From a virus: 64,000 bases of DNA. Made by a program: the position numbers and the translations under genes. Below the pieces are notes generated by a model. The model was not told the origin of the DNA and did not search any database. It saw only the letters and a list, made by a program, of their open reading frames with translations. Each line of letters opens with the position of its first letter. Position 1 is the first letter of the stretch. Location: positions 34,622 through 98,621 of IMG/VR virus record IMGVR_UViG_3300021438_000010. The stretch is one strand, 5' to 3'. Below, piece after piece: positions 8,904 to 18,063 of the stretch.

Positions 8904-9590
8904 TCAAGATTCTAGAGCGTGTAAGACCGCTCCTAATATTCCATTTCTTTGTATATCTTGATAACCTAGACTGCAAATACCAATACCATTGATATTACTT
9001 AATTTATCTATACATTCTAATAGCCCATTTCCGCGATATAAATCTGTTTGTTTTGTATCGCCATTTATCATGACTTTAGAATTTTCACCCATTCTTGTGA
9101 TAAACATTTTAATCTGTTCAAGGGTACAATTTTGTGCTTCATCTAAAATCATATAAGCATTATGAAATGTTGATCCTCTCATTGTTTCTAACGGCTCAAA
9201 TCTAATTCTTCTAGTATTATAATACAATCCAAACTTATCTCTACCTAGAAAATACTTAAGATTTTCTTCCATTGGCTGTAGATATGGTTTAATTTTTTCT
9301 CCCAGTTCTCCCGGTAACGAACCAATATCTTTACCAGTACAAACTAATGGTCTTGTTACTATAATAGATTCTATCTTATCCTTCATAAGATGTTCAGCAG
9401 CTATACCGGCAGCAATAAAAGATTTGCCAGTACCAGATGGTCCAGTGCAAAAGATAATATCATTTTCAACAATAGATAAGATATATTCTTTTTGATTGTC
9501 CGTTTTAGCTATTAAAACATTTTCTTTAGGAGTTTGCTTTTTATTTTTTTTATTATTCTTTCTCGGGTTGTTATTTGCCGCTGCTGCCAA
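8904..9590 (-). CDS. phoH: PhoH-like P-loop ATPase
   Basis: 228 residues. Walker A is FCTGPSGTGKSFIAAGIA; then VTRPLVCTGKDIGSLPGEL, the Walker B segment AYMILDEAQNCTLEQ, and VMINGDTKQTDL. This is the PhoH family, an SF1-helicase-like ATPase linked to RNA metabolism. Many phages carry it, and its role in infection is unsettled. Residues 1-25 are a low-complexity Asn/Lys/Ala stretch that overlaps the end of the dut gene. Confidence 0.93.
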   Translation of the reverse strand: MAAAANNNPRKNNKKNKKQTPKENVLIAKTDNQKEYILSIVENDIIFCTGPSGTGKSFIAAGIAAEHLMKDKIESIIVTRPLVCTGKDIGSLPGELGEKIKPYLQPMEENLKYFLGRDKFGLYYNTRRIRFEPLETMRGSTFHNAYMILDEAQNCTLEQIKMFITRMGENSKVMINGDTKQTDLYRGNGLLECIDKLSNINGIGICSLGYQDIQRNGILGAVLHALES

Positions 9591-9990
9591 AGCCGTTGTC
9601 TCCTCGTTGCGAGGAACCTAACGTTTCATGGACCTCCATACTTACGCGAGGAACCTCTTGGAATATAATCTGAGCGATTCTATCCCCGGTATTTATACCA
9701 ACAACCTCATCAGAGGTATTATATAAACATACCATTATTTCTCCTCTATATCCGCTATCCACTACTCCAGCCAAAACATCAATTCCCTGTTTAACTGATA
9801 AGCCCGATCTGGGCCAAATTAAACCGGCTAGATGGTCTGGCATTTGCAATGCTATCCCCGTTCTGACAGTCTTACGTTGTTTTGGTGGTATGACAGTATC
9901 AAGTATTGAATATAAATCAAATCCTGCGTCATTTTGATTAGCTTTGGTTGGAACTTTCGCTTTGCCATCAAGTAATTGTACAGAAATCAT
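9571..9990 (-). CDS. dut: dUTP diphosphatase
   Basis: 139 residues, normal for trimeric dUTPase. Conserved motifs in order: NDAGFDLYS (motif 1), WPRSGLSVKQGI (motif 2, substrate Ser/Arg), VVDSGYRGEIMVCLYN (motif 3, catalytic Asp in D-x-GYRG), GDRIAQIIF (motif 4), and the C-terminal flexible RGDNGFGSSG (motif 5). It hydrolyses dUTP to dUMP, which keeps uracil out of DNA and supplies ThyX. It is coupled to nrdB by an overlapping stop and start. Confidence 0.96.
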   Translation of the reverse strand: MISVQLLDGKAKVPTKANQNDAGFDLYSILDTVIPPKQRKTVRTGIALQMPDHLAGLIWPRSGLSVKQGIDVLAGVVDSGYRGEIMVCLYNTSDEVVGINTGDRIAQIIFQEVPRVSMEVHETLGSSQRGDNGFGSSGK

Positions 9991-11066
9991 AGATCAAATC
10001 CTCCTAGGTCAACATCCTCTAAATCATTTTTACTAGCACCAATTTTATACGAAGTAATTTCATGTTCTTGTGGTGCAACTTGTACTGATTCACTATTCAT
10101 CCAAGGGTCAGTCCATCCAGATATTGGATTTCTAGTACCTTTATCATATGGCAAACCTATGTTTTTTCTTCTAGTCATGCATAGCCAATCTATATACTCT
10201 GCCATGACTTTTTCATTTAGACCAATAATTGATCCATCTTTAAATAGATACTCTGACCATGCTTTTTCTTCATTCGCTGCTGATTCAAACATAGCAACTG
10301 CTTCTTCTTGGCACTCTTCTGCTATCTTTACGAAACCTTCTTCTGGAACGCTATGAAGAATTTTAATAATTTCTTGAGTATTATAAAGATGTAATGCTTC
10401 ATCGCGTTTGATGAGTTTGATAATATCCGCATTCCCAATCATTTTCTTATTTTCTGCAAATGCGAATGCACAAATAAATGATACATAAAATCGAACCGCC
10501 TCAAGGATGTTAACGCTAATGAGAGTTAGGTAAATCTGCTTTTTTATATCTTTGACTTTGCCGGAATGACCTATTTCTCGTAAAGCGTTATATTCTTTGA
10601 TTGCTACGTTAGCTCTTTTAAGAATTTCTTTGTCTGTTAAGCAGCTATCTAATATTTCGCTAGGATTATTATATACATTCTTAATAATATATGTATAGCT
10701 GTAACTATGAATTTGTTCGAAAAATTGCCAAACATTCATACACGCTTCTAATTCTGGATTAGAAACATATTCTGTGAGAGTTGGCACACCACGACAGATA
10801 ACACTATCCATCATGGTTTGATACTTAAGATTAGAAGTAAAGATAAAACGCTCATTCTCTGACATTATATCGTCATTCTTGAAATCGTTTCTATCTTTCT
10901 TCAATTCTATTTCTTCTGGCCTCCAGAAGAACTCAATCTGTTTCTTGTATAGATCAAAAAATACAGGATATTTAAACTTGTCATATCTCTGTAGAGAAAG
11001 ATCTTCGCCTAGAAAAAGCGGTTGAGCAAGATAATCAACGTTATGTTTATTTAGTATTGTTTTCAT
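9987..11066 (-). CDS. nrdB: Ribonucleotide reductase class I small subunit
   Basis: 359 residues from the ATG at 11066, which overlaps the nrdA stop (ATGA). Ferritin-like iron-binding elements are visible: FFWRPEEIEL, QFFEQIHSYSYTYI (ExxH), FAENKKM, and IKRDEALHL (ExxxH). The C-terminal DLEDVDLGGFDL tail resembles the acidic peptide that docks on NrdA. It generates and houses the radical for ribonucleotide reduction. The Tyr radical site is likely Tyr in QIHSYSYT but was not aligned. Confidence 0.95.
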   Translation of the reverse strand: MKTILNKHNVDYLAQPLFLGEDLSLQRYDKFKYPVFFDLYKKQIEFFWRPEEIELKKDRNDFKNDDIMSENERFIFTSNLKYQTMMDSVICRGVPTLTEYVSNPELEACMNVWQFFEQIHSYSYTYIIKNVYNNPSEILDSCLTDKEILKRANVAIKEYNALREIGHSGKVKDIKKQIYLTLISVNILEAVRFYVSFICAFAFAENKKMIGNADIIKLIKRDEALHLYNTQEIIKILHSVPEEGFVKIAEECQEEAVAMFESAANEEKAWSEYLFKDGSIIGLNEKVMAEYIDWLCMTRRKNIGLPYDKGTRNPISGWTDPWMNSESVQVAPQEHEITSYKIGASKNDLEDVDLGGFDL

Positions 11067-13291
11067 ATTGAGCAAGACCCCGATTCACATCCAGATGATT
11101 TTTCAGTATTTCCGTCACCATCCGGCGTGTTGCAATAGTAAAAGTTCTTTACACCATATTTATACCCCTGTATTTGATCTTTTATCAAAACGCTCAAGGG
11201 AATATTGCCGTCAGGGTAATGAGAATAATTATAATATAAATTAACACTTATGCTCATATCTACGAATTTCTGTAAAATAGCACAAATATTTAAAATAGCT
11301 TTATTATTTTCCATTTCCCACGCTAAAGTATAATAATTCTTACGAGAGGCATAATTAGGCACCAACTGCTTTAGAATGCCGTTTTTAGCCTTCTTGTAGG
11401 ACATTAGACTCCTAACGGGTTCAATGCCATTTGTGCTATTCTGGATGACGCTAGAGGACTCACAGGGCATTATGGCAGTTAGGGTAGAGTGTCTTAGTCC
11501 ATACTGCTTAATTCTGGAACGAAGACCTTCCCAATCCATAGTATACTCTGGCTTAACTAGTTCGTCAACTGTTTTTTTGTACCAATCAATAGGAAGCAAT
11601 CCGCGAGAATATTTAGTCTCATTAAATTTACTACATGGTCCCTTAAGTCTAGCAAGTTTGCAAGATTCATTAAGCAAATACCACTGAATCTTTTCCATAG
11701 TTTCATGGACTAATTTTAGTGCTTCTGGATCATCATACTTAAGCTTGTGCTTTGCCAAAAATGCTGCGAAGTTGGTTATTCCTACTCCTAAAGATCTACG
11801 ATTTTTAGTGAAATTCTCTCCAGCCTTAACTGGATAATCTTGATAATCAATTATTGATTCTAATGATCTTACTACAATTGAACATGCTTTTTCTATATCT
11901 TTTTCATTTTCTAATTCAAGTAAGTTTAGTGCTGAAAGAATACAAATACCGATTTCGCCCTCTTCGTCATCAATAGATGATATTGGAACTGTGGGGTGAA
12001 GAATTTCTTGGCACAAATTACTCATATAAACTGGAGCGTCCCATGACCCATGTTCATTGGCGTTATCAATATTCATTACATAGATGCGACCAGTTTCTAG
12101 TCTTTCTTTAGTAAAAATCTCAGCTAGCTTTCTAGCGTTAATTTTCTTCTTCATTTTTACATGGCGAGAGTTCTCATACTTCTCATATAGTTTTTTAAAG
12201 TCTTCATTGTTATTCATAGAACTATAAAGACCGCCAGTTTCATGTGGACTCATCAAAGTGATATCTTCATTCTTAATTAAGCGTTCATAGAAAAGCTTGT
12301 TGAACTGAACAGAGTAATCCAACTTCCTTACTCTATTATCGTCAGTTCCAGCGTTATTCTTGAGAGTCATTACATCTTCAATCTCATAATGCCAAAATGG
12401 AATATGAACAGTCGCAGAACCGCCGCGAATACCATTTTGGCTTGTGGCCTTGACTGTAGATTCAAATATCTTTAAGTATGGGATAAGACCGGTGTGAATA
12501 ACTTCTCCACCTCTTATACTTGAATTGATAGGTCTAATTCGCCCAATATTTAAACCAATGCCAGCCCTTCTTGCTGTATACTTTCCCACCGCGTGTACAC
12601 TTGAGAATATAGAACTTAAATCATCTTCAACGTCTACCAATACGCAACTAGCAAACTGCTTGATTTTAGTTCTCACGCCAGCCATGATTGGGGTTGGAAG
12701 ATTAATTTTAAATGTGGAGAAACATTCATATGCTTCTTCTACATCCTCTGCTGTCTCAAATAGAGACATAGCAATGCATACATAAGCAAACTGTGGTGTT
12801 TCATATATCTTACCAGTTGATCTATTTTTGATAAGATACTTATCTATCATTTGCTGTAACCCCGCATAGGTAAATAGATAATCTCTATCGTGGTCGATAA
12901 ACTTTTCTATCTTATTGATTTGATCTTCACTCCATTTGTGAAGTATAGCCTCATCATATACTCCAGCTTCTACATTGCTTTTTATATGAGATAAAAGACT
13001 TGGTGGAGAATCATACTTTTCCCATAAATCTTTCCTAAGAGACATATTCAGTAATCGTGATGCAACATACTGATAATTGGGTTTGCTTGGAGATGTTAGA
13101 TCATTGGCAGATTTGATTAAGATTTGATGGATTTCTTCTGTTGTTATTCCATCTTTTAAAGAGAGCTTGGCATTCATCTCTATGTCTGACCAAGAAACGT
13201 TAGCGATGTCTTTAATCGCCCATTCTACAACCTTATGAATTTTTTCAACTGTATAGACTTCGAAACTACCGTTCCTCTTCTGAACGCGCAT
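11063..13291 (-). CDS. nrdA: Ribonucleotide reductase class Ia large subunit
   Basis: 742 residues. An ATP-cone is at the N-terminus (MRVQKRNGSFEVYTVEKI). The catalytic barrel shows ASCVLVDVEDD (active-site Cys), GIGLNIGRIRP, NLCQEILHPT (radical Cys with N-x-C-x-E), and MPCESSSVIQNSTNGIEP. The tail is CESGSCSI, the redox pair that re-reduces the active site. It reduces NDPs to dNDPs. Length and motifs show no intein or intron, which are common in phage nrdA genes. Confidence 0.96.
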   Translation of the reverse strand: MRVQKRNGSFEVYTVEKIHKVVEWAIKDIANVSWSDIEMNAKLSLKDGITTEEIHQILIKSANDLTSPSKPNYQYVASRLLNMSLRKDLWEKYDSPPSLLSHIKSNVEAGVYDEAILHKWSEDQINKIEKFIDHDRDYLFTYAGLQQMIDKYLIKNRSTGKIYETPQFAYVCIAMSLFETAEDVEEAYECFSTFKINLPTPIMAGVRTKIKQFASCVLVDVEDDLSSIFSSVHAVGKYTARRAGIGLNIGRIRPINSSIRGGEVIHTGLIPYLKIFESTVKATSQNGIRGGSATVHIPFWHYEIEDVMTLKNNAGTDDNRVRKLDYSVQFNKLFYERLIKNEDITLMSPHETGGLYSSMNNNEDFKKLYEKYENSRHVKMKKKINARKLAEIFTKERLETGRIYVMNIDNANEHGSWDAPVYMSNLCQEILHPTVPISSIDDEEGEIGICILSALNLLELENEKDIEKACSIVVRSLESIIDYQDYPVKAGENFTKNRRSLGVGITNFAAFLAKHKLKYDDPEALKLVHETMEKIQWYLLNESCKLARLKGPCSKFNETKYSRGLLPIDWYKKTVDELVKPEYTMDWEGLRSRIKQYGLRHSTLTAIMPCESSSVIQNSTNGIEPVRSLMSYKKAKNGILKQLVPNYASRKNYYTLAWEMENNKAILNICAILQKFVDMSISVNLYYNYSHYPDGNIPLSVLIKDQIQGYKYGVKNFYYCNTPDGDGNTEKSSGCESGSCSI

Positions 13292-13317
13292 AATTCCCTC
13301 TTTCTTTTAATCAACTA

Positions 13318-13956
13318 TCAATATTCGTTAAAAAGTTTTCTGAACAATCTTTCAAGTATAAACTTTAATATAACGGGCAATACAACATAGATTAGCAAGA
13401 ATGTTAGTACAACAGATCCATACATTACTTCTGGATCTTGTTTTACATTAGACATTACAAAATCTTTGCAGTCTCTTTTTAATTGCCTCTTGCTATATGA
13501 GTCGCACTCCGCAAAGTTTGTTCCACCTTGGCTAGCTATTGTAGCCCATTCGTTGCCATACTGCAAACATTTTTTGGCTAAAAAGTTTCTCTCTTCATCT
13601 TGATATTCAGCATCAATTTGAGCCTCTATGTCGCTAGTGTCGAAAGAGCTACCAAATAAAGCTTCTGAGTTTTCATCATACGAAAACTTTATATCTGGTA
13701 GATACTTTAGCTTTAGTGTACCACCCTCTTTGCCTAAAGTCAAGCCTTGAACATAGGCACTTAGTTTTATGATTTTTTTCCAAGTTACTTTTGGAAGAGA
13801 CTCTGTAAAAGATAATATGATATTTTCAGAGGTATCTTTGATTATCTTTATATCTAATGGCTGTGGAAAACTTATATTTAGATTTTTAATGTCATAGCCA
13901 TTTTTTGAAAATATAAAGTCAACAATTTGTTTGATTTGCGAAATTGGTATTGCCAT
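13318..13956 (-). CDS. C-terminally membrane-anchored protein of unknown function
   Basis: 212 residues. The body is soluble and mixed alpha/beta, and residues about 182-205 form one strong transmembrane helix (VVLTFLLIYVVLPVILKFIL) followed by a short basic tail. It begins a block of four membrane-associated genes. Possible roles are lysis, superinfection exclusion or virion assembly; none is demonstrated by sequence. Confidence 0.68.
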   Translation of the reverse strand: MAIPISQIKQIVDFIFSKNGYDIKNLNISFPQPLDIKIIKDTSENIILSFTESLPKVTWKKIIKLSAYVQGLTLGKEGGTLKLKYLPDIKFSYDENSEALFGSSFDTSDIEAQIDAEYQDEERNFLAKKCLQYGNEWATIASQGGTNFAECDSYSKRQLKRDCKDFVMSNVKQDPEVMYGSVVLTFLLIYVVLPVILKFILERLFRKLFNEY

Positions 13957-13957
13957 A

Positions 13958-14422
13958 TTAATTCTTCTGTATTAGTGACCAAGCCAAACCCATAAACCTA
14001 TCTGATAACTTGTTTTTTTCTTCATCTGATAATTTGTGATTATCATCGCCAGTGACCCCAGTGATAAGACCCAATACGCCATCATCAAACGATTCGTACT
14101 TGTCTTTTATAGAGCCTTGGAAAAAATCGGTTGCCGCTAAAACCAAGAGATCATTTAATTGTTGCAAATCAGTATCATACTTTTTAATACGATTGGCAAA
14201 TTCTTGACTATAAATAGCAACTTTAGCCCTATCAGTTGGATCAGTGATCAATGATGATACTGGCTTGACTAGTTCAACTATTTCATCACTTGGTTTGTCA
14301 ATATTTAGAATAGCAACTTCTGGTTTTGGTGATATTGGAATTACACTTAATATTGGTTGATATAAAGCTATTCCTATCAAAACAAGTGCTAATAAATTTC
14401 TGACCTTAAGAAACTTTTCCAT
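13958..14422 (-). CDS. N-terminally membrane-anchored protein of unknown function
   Basis: 154 residues from the ATG at 14422, preceded by GAGGA. A transmembrane or uncleaved signal segment spans residues about 6-24 (VRNLLALVLIGIALYQPIL), leaving a soluble helical domain outside. It partners in position with the neighbouring membrane genes. A long in-frame extension to 14434 is possible but has no ribosome site. Confidence 0.65.
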   Translation of the reverse strand: MEKFLKVRNLLALVLIGIALYQPILSVIPISPKPEVAILNIDKPSDEIVELVKPVSSLITDPTDRAKVAIYSQEFANRIKKYDTDLQQLNDLLVLAATDFFQGSIKDKYESFDDGVLGLITGVTGDDNHKLSDEEKNKLSDRFMGLAWSLIQKN

Positions 14423-14681
14423 CGTTGTCCTCAATTACTTTGTTTAATAGTGGAAATACTTCGTCTAATTTCTCAGACGCTACTGTTAAATGGTATTCAT
14501 CGCATTTGTTTTTTAGCTGATACCATAAACTAACTATTTCCAAGAATCCCTCTTCTTTATTTTCTAAAATTTTGGCATTAGACTTAGCAAATAGTCTAGA
14601 CACCCAGTATGGAATATCTACAAAATTAGTTGCTAATATAAGCAGAGCAATTACAATTAACCAAACATTCCACGATTCCAT
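14406..14681 (-). CDS. Small membrane protein
   Basis: 91 residues. One transmembrane helix at residues about 4-22 (WNVWLIVIALLILATNFV), then a helical, charged cytoplasmic or periplasmic tail. The size and topology would fit a spanin- or holin-accessory protein, but the match is only topological. Confidence 0.62.
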   Translation of the reverse strand: MESWNVWLIVIALLILATNFVDIPYWVSRLFAKSNAKILENKEEGFLEIVSLWYQLKNKCDEYHLTVASEKLDEVFPLLNKVIEDNDGKVS

Positions 14682-14685
14682 CTTA

Positions 14686-15018
14686 TTACCTCTTTAAATT
14701 AGTGGTCTTTGCATGAAATGGGCATACTGTTTTATGACCATCTCCTTGAACAATTATTCCTGTACCTTTGCAAACGCATTTTGCGGGATCTGGATCAGTA
14801 TCCACAACTGGCTGTGGTTTTGGATCTACTTTGAAAACCTCTTTCTCTGCGTTGTCAAAAGCTGTCTTACACTTTTCTTGCCACTCCGTTACGTAAGAAG
14901 AGTACATATTTGTTATATCTTCTGGATTAACAGAAAACATATTATTTGAGCATCCAGCAAAAATAACTAGAAATAAAATTAATAATATTTTTGTTTTCAT
15001 AACTAACACTTTATTCAT
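14686..15018 (-). CDS. Lipoprotein with CxC...CP zinc-like motif
   Basis: 110 residues if the TAATG-coupled start at 15018 is used; a second ATG at 15000 gives a cleaner signal peptide. Hydrophobic residues lead to a lipobox, VIFAGC, so the mature protein would begin with a lipidated Cys. The C-terminal part has CVCKGTGIIVQGDG and VCPFH, a DnaJ-like CxGTG zinc motif. A phage lipoprotein may serve as outer spanin or in superinfection exclusion; both are inference. Confidence 0.7.
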   Translation of the reverse strand: MNKVLVMKTKILLILFLVIFAGCSNNMFSVNPEDITNMYSSYVTEWQEKCKTAFDNAEKEVFKVDPKPQPVVDTDPDPAKCVCKGTGIIVQGDGHKTVCPFHAKTTNLKR

Positions 15019-15328
15019 TAGATTGTAAAATTGTTACACTACCATCTTCATTTAAATTATATGAACCAATTAGTTTATTGATTTCTACAATGTCTTCTGG
15101 ACTTATTGAATTAATAAATTGACCAAGAGAATAATAAAATTCAAACACTTTTTTCGCATCTGTTCCTAATTGTTCTGATATTTTTGTCGCATTTACGCCA
15201 TTAGGATTATTCCAAATATTTTGTATTCCATTTCTATAAACAGTTGTTATATGCTCAAAAGTCTGAGATGTTGTTTTTTTGAGAACTCTTGTTACTAATT
15301 CTGGCATATTATTGTATGTAATACTCAT
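15011..15328 (-). CDS. Unknown small helical protein
   Basis: 105 residues from the ATG at 15328, chosen because GGAGA lies 7 bases upstream. It is predominantly helical (VFEFYYSLGQFINSISPEDI) and has no recognised family. It lies between the tailspike gene and the lipoprotein gene. Confidence 0.65.
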   Translation of the reverse strand: MSITYNNMPELVTRVLKKTTSQTFEHITTVYRNGIQNIWNNPNGVNATKISEQLGTDAKKVFEFYYSLGQFINSISPEDIVEINKLIGSYNLNEDGSVTILQSNE

Positions 15329-15349
15329 ATATATATTCTCCAATTTGTC

Positions 15350-16648
15350 TTAGGGTCCATACTCACTAAACAATCCACCAACTTGATTTAAACCTGTTCC
15401 ACTCCACCCTTGATTTTCTTCAAATCCATTGCCTAGAGTAAGGGTATAATAATTGTATATAGTTATTGGTGTACCTTGTCTAATGTTATTAAGGTGTACC
15501 TCATTTGGGTATGGTTCTATCATATAGATTTCATTTTGCCCAGTAACGTGCCAACCGTCAATAGAAAATAATCCCGCATCAAAGCTACCAAACCATTGCA
15601 TAGGAAGATTAGTTATACGTCCATATATATTTTTTAAAAAAATATGATCTATTTTAGGATTTATCCCATTTCCATTTAGACCCCTTTTATTAGCATAACC
15701 TATTACTCTTATACCGTTTGTTGAATTTAGATAACAACCATCAACGGTGACGTTGTAAATATCTCCACCCATACCTGTCCATCTAGGGTCAATTAAATTA
15801 CCTAATCCAACTCCTATCCCAAGATCCATGTTTTCATCAGTATTAAAAGCTATAGAATCATCATCACCATTAATACATGAATAGTTTTTAATTAACATAT
15901 TTTTGATGGTTCCATATAAATGAATGCCATCTTTGTTAGTTCCATATACTAAATTTTCATCTCCATCATCCCAAATTGACTGTAAATTTTCTATTACAGT
16001 ATTTTCTAATTCCATAAGAGCTAAAGAATAAGTTTTTGAATTTTTGATAATGACATCTCGCATTATAAAATTTTTACCCCAACCAATCCAAAATCCTAAA
16101 TTCCAAATACGACCATTATTTATGGTAGTGCTACTACCATTATATGGATTAGGTTGATTTAACTCCCATTTTGATTGATGTGCCGCATTGCAGTTCCAAG
16201 TCCCGCCAATTATTGAAATATTATCATGACTTGGTTCTGTTGGCAATACATATCCAGTTGTTAATAAATGCCAATTTGAACCCCCAGTTTGAAAAACTCC
16301 AGCACCAGAAAGACATCTTATTGTAGTGTTTCTCCATACTCTTAATGTTGATACCCTAGCTACACCGTCTATAATTACTTCAAGGGGCTTTCCATCTTGA
16401 GCTAAATCAAGTATAGCTTGCAGGGCGGCAGTATCATCTGTACCACCTCCAGTATTTATATTACTATTTAATGCACACCCATGCTTAGAAGCATAAATAA
16501 CACGGGATGATTGGGGCAAACCATTTTTTATATTCTCAAAAGTTATTTTTTTAGTAACAGGTGGACTTGAATTGTCTACTGTAACTAATAAATCATCATT
16601 TGTTATAGATGTTGCTGATGGTAGTTCTGTTATTTTTATATTAGCCAT
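15350..16648 (-). CDS. Tailspike/tail fibre with right-handed beta-helix
   Basis: 432 residues. The N-terminal 45 residues (ANIKITELPSATSITNDDLL) match the short attachment modules found on many tail fibres. After about residue 65 comes a pectate-lyase-like beta-helix entry, GTDDTAALQAILDLAQ, followed by repeating Asn/Gly-rich turns (SLALMELENTVIENLQSIWD, IDHIFLKNIYGRIT). Such proteins bind and often cleave host polysaccharide. Catalytic residues could not be placed. It is the clearest virion component in the window. Confidence 0.82.
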   Translation of the reverse strand: MANIKITELPSATSITNDDLLVTVDNSSPPVTKKITFENIKNGLPQSSRVIYASKHGCALNSNINTGGGTDDTAALQAILDLAQDGKPLEVIIDGVARVSTLRVWRNTTIRCLSGAGVFQTGGSNWHLLTTGYVLPTEPSHDNISIIGGTWNCNAAHQSKWELNQPNPYNGSSTTINNGRIWNLGFWIGWGKNFIMRDVIIKNSKTYSLALMELENTVIENLQSIWDDGDENLVYGTNKDGIHLYGTIKNMLIKNYSCINGDDDSIAFNTDENMDLGIGVGLGNLIDPRWTGMGGDIYNVTVDGCYLNSTNGIRVIGYANKRGLNGNGINPKIDHIFLKNIYGRITNLPMQWFGSFDAGLFSIDGWHVTGQNEIYMIEPYPNEVHLNNIRQGTPITIYNYYTLTLGNGFEENQGWSGTGLNQVGGLFSEYGP

Positions 16649-16656
16649 GTTAATTT

Positions 16657-16902
16657 TTAGTTATTTGGATGACCACTACCAGTAAAGAAGTAAGCCACAT
16701 CATCAAACCTATTCTTTAGTCTAGTTTCATTAGCAGTATATGAGTAAGACTTTTCGTATTCAAAAGGGCTTACAAGAGCTTGATAATTTCCACTGCCACT
16801 GATTGGCACTCCAAAAAAACAATATACAACGGCTGAACCGTTCTGAATAGTTTCTCTACCAGATACTACGTTGGTAATAACGTCTGTTGTTGTTATGGCC
16901 AT
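16657..16902 (-). CDS. Unknown small protein next to tailspike
   Basis: 81 residues, beta-rich, with Ser/Gly/Tyr content typical of fibre-associated or virion surface proteins (SGSGNYQALVSPFEYEKSY). No family recognised. The position between tailspike and peptidase suggests a structural role. Confidence 0.62.
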   Translation of the reverse strand: MAITTTDVITNVVSGRETIQNGSAVVYCFFGVPISGSGNYQALVSPFEYEKSYSYTANETRLKNRFDDVAYFFTGSGHPNN

Positions 16903-16914
16903 TTTAACCCCTTA

Positions 16915-17832
16915 TTAAAATATGTCTTTTAAGGTCCAAGCTACTTTTCTTGGAGGAAAACCGTTTACATCACTATATACCCAAGAGCCATTTTGTGCAA
17001 GCATTTCTGCCGCATCTCTTTCTCTAATCCAGAAACTGCCATCGGGTTGATCTAAACGTTTTTCACCATTGTTCCAAACTCCCCAAGAGTTTTGGACTAA
17101 GAATAGTGTTTCATCATATATTTCATGGGTATCATCCATCGCTATCCAAGCCATAGCGTGGCCCCACGAACCAGATCGTGCTGCTATTCCATACTTATCT
17201 CTTCTAGAACTAAATCCAGAATTACTGCATACGCTAATGGAATAACCATTAAATAGTGCATCACGCGCTTGATCTATAGTATTGATCAAACTTATGGTTT
17301 TGACTTGATTTTTCTGAGCATACTTAATTAGTTCCTCTGGAACCCCAGAGCGTCCCCATTTACCACCAATTGCACTATATTCTGAAAGATCATATTCACC
17401 ATACTTCTTACGAAGTAGAATTCCACCCGTTTCATGAACGAATCGTGCAGCACCAGCACAAGTCATACCTTCGCCACCGTGTCCGCGTGAGCCATAGATG
17501 CCTTCCGTGGCACCACGGGCTACGAATTCTTCTCGTTCGCCATTTATAATCTCACAGCTACGTGTAATATCTACGCTATTTCGCGTAGCATGTGACACAC
17601 AGTCACCTTGAACCTGCCTTTCTGACGGTCCAAATGCTGGGTCAAACTTTAATAAGGATTTAAATGGAAGTGCTAATTTTCCTTTACCGCTTCCAGAAAG
17701 ATCATGTGCTGCCACACCGAATAGTGGATGTGGCAGTTCTCCTAAGAGTTTATCTAACTCTTTTGGATCACAGTATGATCCTACAAAGCCTTCTTTATAG
17801 GCTTTTAATAAATCTTTAGGTGTTTTAAACAT
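16915..17832 (-). CDS. Papain-like (C1-type) cysteine peptidase
   Basis: 305 residues. The catalytic Cys lies in VQGDCVSHATRNSVDI, the His in GSWGHAMAWIAMDD, and the Asn in LVQNSWGVWN, in the order expected for papain-fold peptidases. No signal peptide is visible. Phages use such enzymes in tails or for host entry or exit. Here it is grouped with fibre and membrane genes, so a virion-borne or lysis-related role is likely but not shown. Confidence 0.85.
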   Translation of the reverse strand: MFKTPKDLLKAYKEGFVGSYCDPKELDKLLGELPHPLFGVAAHDLSGSGKGKLALPFKSLLKFDPAFGPSERQVQGDCVSHATRNSVDITRSCEIINGEREEFVARGATEGIYGSRGHGGEGMTCAGAARFVHETGGILLRKKYGEYDLSEYSAIGGKWGRSGVPEELIKYAQKNQVKTISLINTIDQARDALFNGYSISVCSNSGFSSRRDKYGIAARSGSWGHAMAWIAMDDTHEIYDETLFLVQNSWGVWNNGEKRLDQPDGSFWIRERDAAEMLAQNGSWVYSDVNGFPPRKVAWTLKDIF

Positions 17833-17837
17833 TGTAA

Positions 17838-18062
17838 TTACTTTGTTGTGTTATCTTTAGCCCATTTAACAACAGTATTAATAACGACCACGGTAACTGG
17901 AACAACTAATGCTGTCATGCTGCCAAGGTCTAATTTTGTTAGATTTTCACCAACATATGTTAATAAGGCTGCTAAACCAACTAAAGCTGCATTCTTGCCA
18001 ACTGCAATTAAATCAGTTGTATTTAATGAAAATGCACCAGAACCACATTTGACTTCTGACAT
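17838..18062 (-). CDS. Holin-like small membrane protein
   Basis: 74 residues with two hydrophobic helices (AALVGLAALLTYVGENL and SMTALVVPVTVVVINTVV) separated by a short charged turn, and a charged C-terminus. This is the size and hairpin topology of class II holins. It lies between a peptidase and the PAS protein. Holin assignment rests on topology alone. Confidence 0.62.
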   Translation of the reverse strand: MSEVKCGSGAFSLNTTDLIAVGKNAALVGLAALLTYVGENLTKLDLGSMTALVVPVTVVVINTVVKWAKDNTTK

Positions 18063-18063
18063 T

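Noticed and set aside
11063-13291. Intein or intron in nrdA
   Set aside because: Length and motif order are those of an uninterrupted class Ia large subunit.
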